From contig CAYPWJ010000006.1 of NCBI GenBank assembly GCA_964414415.1, forward strand, positions 23,096-87,095: a DNA stretch of 64,000 nucleotides, read 5' to 3'. This document shows, in pieces, positions 53,647 through 61,727 of this stretch. Source of the stretch: CAZESS01 sp964414415 (lineage in GTDB: Archaea; Thermoplasmatota; E2; UBA202; DSCA01). The position numbers were made by a program, and so were the translations under genes. A model generated the notes under the pieces. It saw nothing but the letters and a program-made list of their open reading frames with translations, did no database searches and was not told the DNA's origin. Each line of letters starts with the position of its first letter. The first letter of the stretch is position 1.

Positions 53647-53919
53647 ATGGCGGCACACATGATAACACCGAAGCAAATACAGACCGCCTGGACGCCGCAT
53701 GCCGCTGTGCCGGAGCAGCTGGACGAGCATGCCGCTGTGCCGGAGCAGCTGGACGAGCATGCCAAAGTGCTCACCAAAAATGTGAGGGGGATCTCCCGCT
53801 ATCCGAGACACGATGTAGACCAGCAAGGGGAAACCGGTAGCCGCTCGCAAGCCCGGTTCGTGAGAAAAACGTTATATGAGCTGTGCCTTCTTTTATCATA
53901 TGGCGTATATAGATCTTGA
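53647..53919 (+). CDS. doubtful 90-aa reading frame with internal repeat
   Basis: An ATG preceded by GAGGGGGG follows the HAD gene by 10 bases. The frame encodes a 10-residue unit (AAVPEQLDEH) twice, then a basic, low-complexity tail, and overlaps the sulfotransferase start. No family is recognised. It may be a relic or non-coding sequence at the edge of a transferred island. Confidence 0.25.
   Translation: MAAHMITPKQIQTAWTPHAAVPEQLDEHAAVPEQLDEHAKVLTKNVRGISRYPRHDVDQQGETGSRSQARFVRKTLYELCLLLSYGVYRS
53701..53760. repeat. two exact tandem copies of a 30-bp unit
   Basis: Bases 53701-53730 and 53731-53760 are identical. The following 53761-53763 begins a third partial copy (GCC). The unit length is a multiple of three, so the frame is kept. 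Nearby AACCGG (from 53832) and CCGGTT form a 6-bp inverted repeat. Confidence 0.9.
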
Positions 53920-55024
53920 AGAGAATACGTTAGAACTGATCAATGAACCACTCGCCGGAGCCTCGATGCGCAATATATTTCGGCTATTACGCCAGAATAA
54001 TTTTAGCGTAAGTATCCGATATCTCCCCAGGGTCATCTATTCTCTTTGTATCAGCGGCATAGTGTTTCCGTTCAGATGGACGGAGAGACGGCGGTTCGAT
54101 GAAGACATAAAAAACGTGGAAATAGAAAAACCACCGGTGTTTCTTCTTGGCCACTGGAGAAGCGGGACCACCTATCTCCATAACGTGTTAGCGGAGGACA
54201 GCCAGTTTGGATTCTTTTCTACTTTCAATGCGTATCTACCAGGTACGTCGCTGCTTGGAACAGATATTTTCAAGTCTTTAGTCGCCTCAAGTATTCCAGA
54301 AAAAAGGCCGATGGATAACGTACGGATGAACGTGGATTTCCCGCAAGAAGATGAATATGCCGTCGGCGCTTTTTCTCCGTATTCATATTATCACGGGTGG
54401 TGCTTCCCACGGAACATGGAGCTGTATAACCGTTTTGTAACAATGGACGATGTGCCGGAATGGATGGTAAACGAATGGAAAGATCTGTATCTCTATCTGT
54501 TGAAGAAGCAGACGGTGAACAGCGGCGGAAAGCGCCTTTTATTGAAGAATCAGTCTAACACCGCCCGGGTTAAACTGCTGCTGGATCTGTTTCCAGACGC
54601 CACGTTTGTCCATATCTATCGCAATCCATACCATGTGTATCTGTCTATGATGCGTTTTATGCGGACGGTTATTCCGCTGTACTGTGTCCACTCTCCTCCC
54701 CCGTTTGAGGAGGTTGAGGAATCGATGATGGATTTGTATGTTGAGATGTACCGCACGTATTTGAAGGAGAGAACGCTGATTCCTGACGGCAATGTGGTGG
54801 AGGTGTGCTATGAGGATTTCGTCCGTGAGCCAGTGAAAGAGGTGGAAAGGATATATAGAGCGGTGGATCTACCGGGCTTTGAGCGGATGAGAAAGGCTTT
54901 TAGCAGATATGTTCTGTCGCAGGATGAGGTATCTGCTCATGAGTATGAGGTAGACGAGGAGGTGCGGGAGAAGGTGTACCGTCGATGGGGCTTTGTTTTT
55001 GAGGAATTCGGATATGACCGGTAG
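53900..55024 (+). CDS. sulfotransferase family protein 1
   Basis: A 374-aa protein with the PAPS-binding pattern of sulfotransferases: LLGHWRSGTTYLHNVL (5'-phosphosulfate loop) near residue 85 and FVHIYRNPYHVYLSM (3'-phosphate site) near 240. It would transfer sulfate from PAPS to a sugar or lipid. The ATG at 53900 is supported by GTTATATGAG about 25 bases upstream; the earlier ATG at 53876 lies within that promoter. The base composition is clearly more AT-rich than the neighbouring genes, suggesting transfer. Confidence 0.85.
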   Translation: MAYIDLEENTLELINEPLAGASMRNIFRLLRQNNFSVSIRYLPRVIYSLCISGIVFPFRWTERRRFDEDIKNVEIEKPPVFLLGHWRSGTTYLHNVLAEDSQFGFFSTFNAYLPGTSLLGTDIFKSLVASSIPEKRPMDNVRMNVDFPQEDEYAVGAFSPYSYYHGWCFPRNMELYNRFVTMDDVPEWMVNEWKDLYLYLLKKQTVNSGGKRLLLKNQSNTARVKLLLDLFPDATFVHIYRNPYHVYLSMMRFMRTVIPLYCVHSPPPFEEVEESMMDLYVEMYRTYLKERTLIPDGNVVEVCYEDFVREPVKEVERIYRAVDLPGFERMRKAFSRYVLSQDEVSAHEYEVDEEVREKVYRRWGFVFEEFGYDR

Positions 55025-55223
55025 ATGGTTCCATCCTCTCACTCGAGCCAGGCGGACGGACACAGGCCTAGATACGGCGAGCTGCCGGAAGAACGAGCGA
55101 GTGCAGAACTATTGAGGGGTGCCGGTACAGGATGTAGCAGCCTGGGCATGCATGGCCCTGGAGATGATAGAGGAAGCGGCGCGGTGGCTCAGATATCGGC
55201 AAAAAATCATTACTGTGTGAGCG
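55025..55223. other. GC-rich spacer between the two sulfotransferase genes
   Basis: About 200 bases between the convergent genes. The first 170 are GC-rich like the host chromosome, in contrast to the genes on both sides. No gene or clear repeat is seen. It may be host sequence between two separate insertions. Confidence 0.4.
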
Positions 55224-56243
55224 TCACTCATCGGGTAGAGAATATTGAAACGCCTCAAAATATGGTTTCATGGTCTTATAGATACGTTGCTCCACGAGTT
55301 GTACAGATTTCACTGTTTTCGTATGACGCGGCGCTATGAGTTTACTTGCATCGAGGGCTGTGTGGAGGCCGAGAAAACCTACGATGTCACCGATTATTTT
55401 ATTTGGTGTCTCGCAAAGGTCTTCGTATCGTATCGAAACGTAATCCTTTTTTGGCATCTGATTGATGTTTTTGAGATAATAGTCTGTATAGGCAGAGGCA
55501 CGCCGGATAAGGTCAAATAATCCTACCGGGATTTTTGAGGAGGCAAATAACCGTATGGCATATCGAGAGATGGGGTTATCGAAAAGAAGGTCATATTTAT
55601 CGTACAATAAACCAAAATATTGGTTTTTCTTGGTGAAAGCTCCTTCTAACGCTCGTATTTGGGAATTTAATACGTCGATCGGGTTTCTATGTATAAATAT
55701 GAACTTTGCGTTTGGAAAAACCTTTTTTATGAATAAAAATGTTGAAAAATCGAAAGGATTCTTGAGTAAAATAGGATTCTCATTGTCTGAGATGTATCTT
55801 ATTTTTTTGCAGAGATGTTCGAGATACGGCACCGTGTCGGGGGTCAAGTACCAGGGGAAAAACTCTTCCGAGTAGATGAACACATATTCAACGGGAGAGT
55901 CAGGAGATATAGAAATGTGGTCCGTGCCCCGGGTGTCAATATTTTTGGTATGTATCCTCCGTCTTATTTTTTTAATGGCTTCCTCCTCTATCCCGTGGAT
56001 ATGGTTATACAAAAGTCGTTCATATGCTAACACGTGGTAGAGCCGCACGACGTTGAACTGGCTTGTTTTATCCAGTATTCGGTATAATATACTGGTCCCC
56101 GACCTGTGCTGGCCTGCTATAAAAACCGGTTCAAAGGACGTGTTTTTTATTTCATCCAGATACTGCCTATCCGGTCCCTTTTCTACGGCGCACACAATTT
56201 TATAACTAGAAGGCCGTTTAAATATCCACCCTCTTTTTTCCAT
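55224..56243 (-). CDS. sulfotransferase family protein 2
   Basis: A 339-aa protein with GQHRSGTSILYRIL near residue 45 (5'-phosphosulfate loop) and FIFIHRNPIDVLNSQ near 180 (3'-phosphate site). It shares only the fold-level motifs with the convergent protein at 53900-55024. The ATG at 56243 has a strong GGAGG site 7 bases upstream, so the extension to 56273 is not needed. AT-rich codon use (many AAA, ATA and TTT codons) marks it as foreign to this GC-rich chromosome. Confidence 0.85.
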   Translation of the reverse strand: MEKRGWIFKRPSSYKIVCAVEKGPDRQYLDEIKNTSFEPVFIAGQHRSGTSILYRILDKTSQFNVVRLYHVLAYERLLYNHIHGIEEEAIKKIRRRIHTKNIDTRGTDHISISPDSPVEYVFIYSEEFFPWYLTPDTVPYLEHLCKKIRYISDNENPILLKNPFDFSTFLFIKKVFPNAKFIFIHRNPIDVLNSQIRALEGAFTKKNQYFGLLYDKYDLLFDNPISRYAIRLFASSKIPVGLFDLIRRASAYTDYYLKNINQMPKKDYVSIRYEDLCETPNKIIGDIVGFLGLHTALDASKLIAPRHTKTVKSVQLVEQRIYKTMKPYFEAFQYSLPDE

Positions 56244-56402
56244 CTCGCCTCCAAGAGCGCATTTTACGTGCATCGTACCTCGTCTCTCAGGTACGAAGGC
56301 GGATTCGTCACCCGCAACTATGGGGGCAGCATCCAGACGGCAAGCACCTGCAGCACTGTTCCTCGCCGAAGCATATAATTATGTCTCCGTGTTGTAGTGC
56401 AC

Positions 56403-57668
56403 ATGACCGACTTCGCCATCACTGACGTGACGGCGCGATGGGTGCTCGACTCCCGCGGCAATCCAACCATCGAGGCAACTGTGACGGCAGGCGGCTGCCA
56501 CGGCAGCGCCACGGTGCCCTCCGGTGCCTCCACCGGCTCACGGGAGGCCGTCGAGCTCCGCGACAACGGCAATGCTTTCCACGGCAACGGCGTCACCCGG
56601 GCGGTAGCCAACGTCACCGACGTCATCGCGCCGGCCGTCACGGGGATGGACGTCCGCCGGCAGGAGGCCATAGACCGGGCGATGCTCGAGCTGGACGGCA
56701 CCGACACCAAGGCCCGGCTGGGAGGGAACGCCATCCTGGCTGTCTCGCTTGCCTGCGCCCGCACCGCCGCGAGCTGCAGCGACCTGCCGCTCTACACATA
56801 TCTCGGCGAAAAACGGGTCATGCCGGTGCCCTTTATGAACGTCATCAACGGCGGGGAGCACGCAGGCAACGACCTCGCCGTCCAGGAGCACATGATCGCC
56901 CCGGTCGGCGCCCAATGCTTTGCTGAGGGGGTCCAGATGTGCAGCGAGGTGTATCACACGCTCAAAGAGCTCCTCACGCGGCGCTACGGCACCCCCGGCG
57001 TCAACGTGGGCGACGAAGGCGGCTTTGCACCCCCATTGCAGAGCACCGAGGAGGCGCTGGACCTCATCGTAGAGGCAATTGAGAAGAACGGGTACGAGGA
57101 CGAGATGATGCTTGCGCTGGATGCCGCCGCAACCAGCTTTTATCGCAAGGGACGCTACGAGCTGGGGCGATGGCTCTATCCGGAGGAGCTGCTGGCCTAC
57201 TACGAGCAGCTTAGCAAGGCATATCCCATCATCTCCATCGAGGATCCCTTCGCCGAGGACGACTGGGAGGGCTTCATCGCAATAACAGAGATGCTGGGCG
57301 GCCGCCTCCAGATTGTCGGTGACGATTTGTTCGTGACCAACGAGGCGCTGCTCCGCGAGGGCATCGACCGGGATGCATGTAACGCTCTGCTGCTCAAGCC
57401 CAACCAGATCGGGACGCTCACCGAGGCGATGCAGGTCGCCGGTCTCTGCCGTGACAGCGGCTACGGCGTCATGGTCAGCCACCGCTCCGGGGACACATGC
57501 GACGCGTTCATCGCGGACCTCGCCGTCGGTCTCGGGACGGGGCAGATAAAAGCCGGGGCGCCCTGCCGCGGGGAGCGCACCGCGAAGTACAACCGCCTGC
57601 TGGCCATCGAGCGGGAGCTCCCCGGCGCGACGATGGCCTCCCCGGAGAAAAAGAAATGTTTTAAATAG
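56403..57668 (+). CDS. eno: enolase
   Basis: A 421-aa glycolytic enzyme that interconverts 2-phosphoglycerate and phosphoenolpyruvate. It has the N-terminal VLDSRGNPTIEATV, the metal ligands in SIEDPFAEDDW and VGDDLFVTN, the catalytic Lys in LLLKPNQIGTLTEA, and VSHRSGDTCDAFIADLAVG. SHRSGDTCD departs slightly from the usual SHRSGETED. The TATA box GCATATAATT (56371-56380) lies about 28 bases before the ATG. A GTG two codons upstream is the alternative start. Confidence 0.97.
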   Translation: MTDFAITDVTARWVLDSRGNPTIEATVTAGGCHGSATVPSGASTGSREAVELRDNGNAFHGNGVTRAVANVTDVIAPAVTGMDVRRQEAIDRAMLELDGTDTKARLGGNAILAVSLACARTAASCSDLPLYTYLGEKRVMPVPFMNVINGGEHAGNDLAVQEHMIAPVGAQCFAEGVQMCSEVYHTLKELLTRRYGTPGVNVGDEGGFAPPLQSTEEALDLIVEAIEKNGYEDEMMLALDAAATSFYRKGRYELGRWLYPEELLAYYEQLSKAYPIISIEDPFAEDDWEGFIAITEMLGGRLQIVGDDLFVTNEALLREGIDRDACNALLLKPNQIGTLTEAMQVAGLCRDSGYGVMVSHRSGDTCDAFIADLAVGLGTGQIKAGAPCRGERTAKYNRLLAIERELPGATMASPEKKKCFK

Positions 57669-57694
57669 GTTGCAGGCACTTATACATCGATACC

Positions 57695-58255
57695 ATGGGC
57701 GCTATTGATGACGTCCCGGGCAGCGACCGGAACGACCGGCTGGAGGAAACCGTCAAACTGCTCACCGTCGCCTTCCTCGTAGCGTTCTCGCTGTTCCTGA
57801 TATCAATCTACCAGGCGGAGCTCCAGGGATACATCTTCTACATGCACTTCCTGTACCTGCCCATCGTGCTCGCCACCTTCTGGTGGGGTAAAAAAGGCGT
57901 CACCGTCGCCGTGTTCCTCGGCGGCGCAGTCATCACCCTGGCCGTCCTCACCCGGCGTCCGCAGGAAGCGATATTTTCAAGCCTGATAGAGGCAGCGCTC
58001 TTCATCATCGTCGCCGCGCTGGTCGGCACCCTCAGCGACGAAAAACAGCGGGCGCTCGAAAAGGAACTGTGCTTCAAGCGCGATACCGCCCATTATTTCT
58101 TCAATCCCATCTGCATCGTCGAGGGCAACCTGGAGCTGGCGCACCGGAAGGCACCGGACGAGCTCGGCAAGGAGCTCAGGGAGGCGGAGCGCGCCGTCGA
58201 GCGGATAAAAAAGGTGGTGGTCAACGTCGTCGAGGAAGGAGAGATACACGAGTAG
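57695..58255 (+). CDS. membrane protein with DHp-like C-terminal module, no ATPase
   Basis: A 186-aa protein. Four hydrophobic segments fill residues 20-110 (MASE/PutP-like arrangement, cf. YMHFLYLPIVLATFWWG). A 68-residue C-terminal module follows with FKRDTAHYFFNPICIVEGN, ending EEGEIHE. The module aligns without gaps to the end of the protein at 29469-31085, with 30 of 68 residues identical by eye. It has no HATPase domain and no PAS domain. The TATA-like TTTTAAATAGG overlaps the enolase stop region. It may be a phospho-acceptor or a scaffold for a separate kinase. Confidence 0.75.
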   Translation: MGAIDDVPGSDRNDRLEETVKLLTVAFLVAFSLFLISIYQAELQGYIFYMHFLYLPIVLATFWWGKKGVTVAVFLGGAVITLAVLTRRPQEAIFSSLIEAALFIIVAALVGTLSDEKQRALEKELCFKRDTAHYFFNPICIVEGNLELAHRKAPDELGKELREAERAVERIKKVVVNVVEEGEIHE

Positions 58256-58284
58256 CTCCTGTATCGTCCCGGAAAAAAGGTGGG

Positions 58285-59964
58285 TTACTGCTGCCGCTGT
58301 TTTTTTATCCGGGCCCAGGTGTCGCGGAGTTCGACCGTCTGGTTGATGACCAGCCGGTCGTCGGTGGTGTCGGGGTCGATGGAGAAATAGCCGAGGCGCA
58401 GGAACTGAAACCGCTCAAATGGGTCGAGGTCCCGAACCGCCGGTTCCACCTTGGCGTCCGGTACAACTTCAAGCGAGTCAGCGTTGAGATGACTCCGGAA
58501 ATCCCGGTCTGCACCGGCGGGGTCCTCCACGTCGAACAGCTTGTTGTAAACCCGGATTTCTGCGTCAATGGCATGCGAGGCGGGCACCCAGTGCAGCGTG
58601 GACTTAACCCGTCGGCCGTCCGGGGCGTCGCCGCCCTTGCTCTCCGGGTCCACCCTGCACCGCAGCTCGACGATGTCACCGTTTTCCTTGACGACATCCT
58701 CGCAGGTGACCAGGTATGCATTCCGCAGGCGGACTTCGCGGCCCGGCGCCAGCCGATAGAACTTTTTCGACGGCTCCTCCTGGAAGTCGCCGCGCTCGAT
58801 GTATACCTCGTGGGAAAACGGCACCGATCGTGTCCCCGCGGCGGGGTTCTCCGGGTTGTTGACGACGTCCATCTCCTGCACCGCTCCCTCCGGCAGGTTT
58901 TCGATGACGAGGCGAAGTGGATGCAGCACGCCCATGTAGCGGGTCGCCGTCCGGTTGAGCTCGTCCCTGACGCAGTGCTCCAGAAACTCGATGGGAATGG
59001 TGCTCAAGGTCTTCGACACGCCGATGCGGCTGCAAAAGTCGCGGATGGCCGACGGCGGGTAGCCGCGGCGGCGCATGCCCCGTATCGTCGGGAGGCGGGG
59101 GTCGTCCCATCCGTCGACCCGACCGGCTTCGACCAGCGAGCGGAGCATGCGCTTGCTCATCACTGTATGCGTCAGATTGAGCGGCGCGAATTCTATCTGC
59201 TGCGGATGATAGATGTCCAGGCGGTCGAGGAACCAGTCATAGAGCGGACGGTGGTTCTCAAATTCGAGCGTGCAGATGGAATGCGTGATACGTTCAATCG
59301 AGTCTTCGAGGCCGTGCGCCCAGTCGTAGGTGGGATAGATGCACCATCTGTCGCCGGTGCGGTGATGCGTGGCGTGCAGGATCCGGTACATCACCGGGTC
59401 GCGCATGTTCATGTTAGGATGCGACATGTCGATCTTGGCGCGGAGCACCTTCTCGCCGTCCTCGAACTCGCCTTCCTTCATCCGCTCCAGCAGATCCAGG
59501 TTGTCCTCAACCGCGCGGTCCCGATATGGGCTATTTTTGCCGGGCTTCGTCAGTGTCCCCCGATATCGCCTGATCGCCTCAGCCGACAGGTCGTCCACGT
59601 AGGCGTCTCCCTGCTCCACCAGCTGGACTGCATACTCGTACATCTGGTCGAAGTAATCCGAGGCAAAAAACAGCCGGTCCTCCCAGTCGAAGCCCAGCCA
59701 CCGGACATCCTCGATGATCGACTCCACGTATTCCTCCGCCTCCTTGATAGGGTTGGTGTCGTCGAAGCGGAGATTGCATTTCCCGCCGTACTCCTCCGCG
59801 ATGCCAAAGTTCAGGCAGATGGACGTCGCATGGCCGATGTGCAGGTAGCCGTTCGGCTCCGGCGGGAACCGCGTGTGAACGCGACCGTCATACCGGCCGC
59901 TCTCCACGTCCTCGTCAATGATCGTCCGGATGAAATCACGGCCCTCAGAGTCAGCTGTATCCAT
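58285..59964 (-). CDS. glnS: glutaminyl-tRNA synthetase (bacterial type)
   Basis: A 559-aa class Ib synthetase that charges tRNA-Gln directly with glutamine. The HIGH motif is in PEPNGYLHIGHATSICLNFG. FDDTNP, the GlnRS-specific YFDQMYEYAVQLVEQGDAYV, REYRGT-like RRYRGTLTKPGKNSPYRDR, CIYPTYDWAHGLED and the KMSKS counterpart HTVMSKRML are present. The two C-terminal beta-barrels are complete (LRNAYLVTCEDVV, VELRDTWARIKKQ). The length equals E. coli GlnRS, and the tRNA-Gln gene lies 46 bases upstream on the same strand. GlnRS is not normally found in archaea. Confidence 0.97.
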   Translation of the reverse strand: MDTADSEGRDFIRTIIDEDVESGRYDGRVHTRFPPEPNGYLHIGHATSICLNFGIAEEYGGKCNLRFDDTNPIKEAEEYVESIIEDVRWLGFDWEDRLFFASDYFDQMYEYAVQLVEQGDAYVDDLSAEAIRRYRGTLTKPGKNSPYRDRAVEDNLDLLERMKEGEFEDGEKVLRAKIDMSHPNMNMRDPVMYRILHATHHRTGDRWCIYPTYDWAHGLEDSIERITHSICTLEFENHRPLYDWFLDRLDIYHPQQIEFAPLNLTHTVMSKRMLRSLVEAGRVDGWDDPRLPTIRGMRRRGYPPSAIRDFCSRIGVSKTLSTIPIEFLEHCVRDELNRTATRYMGVLHPLRLVIENLPEGAVQEMDVVNNPENPAAGTRSVPFSHEVYIERGDFQEEPSKKFYRLAPGREVRLRNAYLVTCEDVVKENGDIVELRCRVDPESKGGDAPDGRRVKSTLHWVPASHAIDAEIRVYNKLFDVEDPAGADRDFRSHLNADSLEVVPDAKVEPAVRDLDPFERFQFLRLGYFSIDPDTTDDRLVINQTVELRDTWARIKKQRQQ

Positions 59965-60009
59965 GGCGCGTCTCCCTCACTTCTCCCGCCGCACGGCAGG
60001 ATGAACGGA

Positions 60010-60082
60010 CAGCCCCGGCCAGATTCGAACTGGCGTCAAGAGGTCCAGGGCCTCTTATGCTGGGCCACTACACCACGGGGCT
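60010..60082 (-). tRNA. tRNA-Gln (CUG)
   Basis: A cloverleaf with acceptor AGCCCCG/CGGGGCT, anticodon stem AGAGG/CCTCT, loop CCCTGGA (middle triplet CUG), and T-arm GCCAG-TTCGAAT-CTGGC. The discriminator is G73 (position 60010), with A1-U72 and G2-C71, which suits recognition by GlnRS. Position 33 is C instead of the nearly universal U. No CCA is encoded. TTTAATAAGG lies about 20 bases upstream. It probably shares a transcript with glnS. Confidence 0.88.
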
Positions 60083-60184
60083 CGTGCGTATCCTTATTAA
60101 AGCGATATTCTAAACGTTTTCGGTCACCATCCCGCCGCCCCGGCGGGCACAAAAGCCTTATACCTGCTGCATCCTCAACCGCCG

Positions 60185-60565
60185 ATGACAGTCACTCATC
60201 TCTTCCGCTACCGCTGCCGCGACGGCACCCCCAGCCTGATAGCCGGCGAGGCAGGCAGCATCCCGCCGCCGGAAAAACTCCCCGACTGGCAGTGCAGCGA
60301 CGACCGCGGCATCGCCGTCATCTACGTCCTCCCGGGCAGCGGCAGCCACACAGAGGCGACAATCGAGATAGATTGCTCCCCTGCCATCATCAAAGGATGG
60401 AAGATCTACGACCTCGCCACGACGCGCATCACCGACGGCGGCATGATAAACGACCGCGGGGCCACAATAGCCATCGGACACATGAAGCCACACGAGCGAC
60501 GGCGGATAGACATCCTCCTCAAGGGACCACCCGGCGAGGTGCAGGTTACGGCTACATCTGCATAA
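60185..60565 (+). CDS. conserved-looking protein of unknown function
   Basis: A 126-aa soluble protein without Cys clusters or membrane segments. ATIEIDCSPAIIKGWKIYDLA and HERRRIDILLKGPPGEVQV suggest a small beta-sandwich. The TATA box CCTTATACC (60156-60164) is centred 25 bases before the ATG, which supports a real gene. No family is recognised. Confidence 0.55.
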   Translation: MTVTHLFRYRCRDGTPSLIAGEAGSIPPPEKLPDWQCSDDRGIAVIYVLPGSGSHTEATIEIDCSPAIIKGWKIYDLATTRITDGGMINDRGATIAIGHMKPHERRRIDILLKGPPGEVQVTATSA

Positions 60566-60605
60566 AAATCGGAAAATATTTTACCGCTCGCTGGTTGCTA
60601 CACAG

Positions 60606-61292
60606 ATGACAGCGGCATTTCCAATCAACGAGCTCCCCTGGTTTGTCCTCCTGACCATCTACGCGGTGGCCGTCACCATGGCGACAAAGGTCACCTACCG
60701 ATGGATGCGCAGCAGGGGGGCAAAAGAAAACGTCGCCACCTACTACAACCGCAAGCTCATCCACATGTTCGCCGGCGGCGTCGTCGTGCTCACCGTCCCC
60801 TTCCTCTTCACCACGCCGTGGTATCCATTGCTTGCAGGCCTCATCCTGACAGTCCTCACCTACATCCCCTACCACACAGGCAACATCCTCTACTGGTTCC
60901 AGACCCGAGAAAACCGCAACGACGTCAACTTCTGCCTGATGTGGGCACTCACCGTCTTCATCCTCTGGCTCGCAACCGACAGCCCCTGGCTCGCCATCAT
61001 CCCACCCGCATTCATGGCCTTCGGCGACGGCATCACCGGCGTCGTCCGCAACGCCGCCTTCAAAAAACGGACGAAGCATCCCATCGGCAACCTGTTCATG
61101 CTCGCCGTCTGCATCGCGCTCGGCTACCTCATCGCCGGACAGGCAGGCCTAGAATGGTGGGGCATCATCGCCGCAGCCGTCGCCTCATATGTGGAGCGAT
61201 ACGAGTTCGGACCCATCGACGACAACGTCCTCATCACGGTCAGCGCCGCCATCGTCCTCTACATCGGCACCATCGTCGGGCCGCTGCTCTAA
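60606..61292 (+). CDS. dolichol kinase/phosphatidate cytidylyltransferase-like membrane protein
   Basis: A 228-aa membrane protein with about seven hydrophobic segments. It has ATYYNRKLIHMFAGGVVVL and FMAFGDGITGVVRNAAFKKRTKHPIGN, the paired motifs of the SEC59/CdsA-like CTP-dependent lipid kinases. It may phosphorylate dolichol or another polyprenol for glycosylation. TATA-like AAAATATTTTA lies about 28 bases before the ATG. It converges on tRNA-Val. Confidence 0.82.
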   Translation: MTAAFPINELPWFVLLTIYAVAVTMATKVTYRWMRSRGAKENVATYYNRKLIHMFAGGVVVLTVPFLFTTPWYPLLAGLILTVLTYIPYHTGNILYWFQTRENRNDVNFCLMWALTVFILWLATDSPWLAIIPPAFMAFGDGITGVVRNAAFKKRTKHPIGNLFMLAVCIALGYLIAGQAGLEWWGIIAAAVASYVERYEFGPIDDNVLITVSAAIVLYIGTIVGPLL

Positions 61293-61295
61293 CAA

Positions 61296-61368
61296 TGGGC
61301 TAGGCCGGATTTGAACCGGCGGCCTTCGCCTCGTAAGGGCGACGTCATAACCCCTAGACCACTAGCCC
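61296..61368 (-). tRNA. tRNA-Val (UAC)
   Basis: A cloverleaf with acceptor GGGCTAG/CTAGCCC, D-arm GTC/GAC, anticodon stem TCGCC/GGCGA, loop CTTACGA (anticodon UAC), T-arm GCCGG-TTCAAAT-CCGGC and discriminator A. It starts 4 bases after the dolichol-kinase-like stop codon on the other strand. The IS element lies 145 bases from its 5' end. Confidence 0.93.
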
Positions 61369-61513
61369 GGACGCGTGGTCAAAGCCTGTAACCACGACTC
61401 CATAAGGACAATAGGTATTTTGTTCTTACGCCCCGGATACCGGAGCAGCGAGGGCGACGCTGAGGAAACGGACATCGGCATGATATGGTTACATCATGAG
61501 ATATTTTAGTAAC

Positions 61514-61526
61514 CAGTACTTCGGAA
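61514..61526 (+). repeat. IS left terminal inverted repeat
   Basis: CAGTACTTCGGAA, followed by AGT. Confidence 0.85.
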
Positions 61527-61727
61527 AGTAGCGAGGGCGGCAGCCCTCGGTAGCCCTTTTTCCCAAGCAGAGAGAGTGGCAGAGAGGAGCAGCAGGCGGC
61601 ATATAGCTGGCGTATTCAAGTGGGAAAAAGAGAAATGGCCTTATCGAAGGACCGGCATGGTATAGGCACGGCTCTATCCGCGGCTCATCCAATGGATGCA
61701 AATATGCCACGCTGTCCGCCAGCGATG

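Noticed and set aside
53701..53760. Tandem repeat as part of a CRISPR array
   Set aside because: The copies are adjacent without spacers and only two exist. No cas genes are seen in the window, and no other spaced repeats were found.
60010..60082. Reading the tRNA as tRNA-Pro (UGG)
   Set aside because: The seven-base loop between perfect 5-bp stems is CCCTGGA, whose middle triplet is CUG. UGG would need a shifted loop. A1-U72 and the neighbouring glnS also support Gln.
58069..60609. Open frame of 846 codons on the plus strand
   Set aside because: It is antisense to glnS and the tRNA-Gln gene. GC-rich codon bias leaves the opposite strand open. The product has no domain and the minus strand has unmistakable GlnRS motifs.
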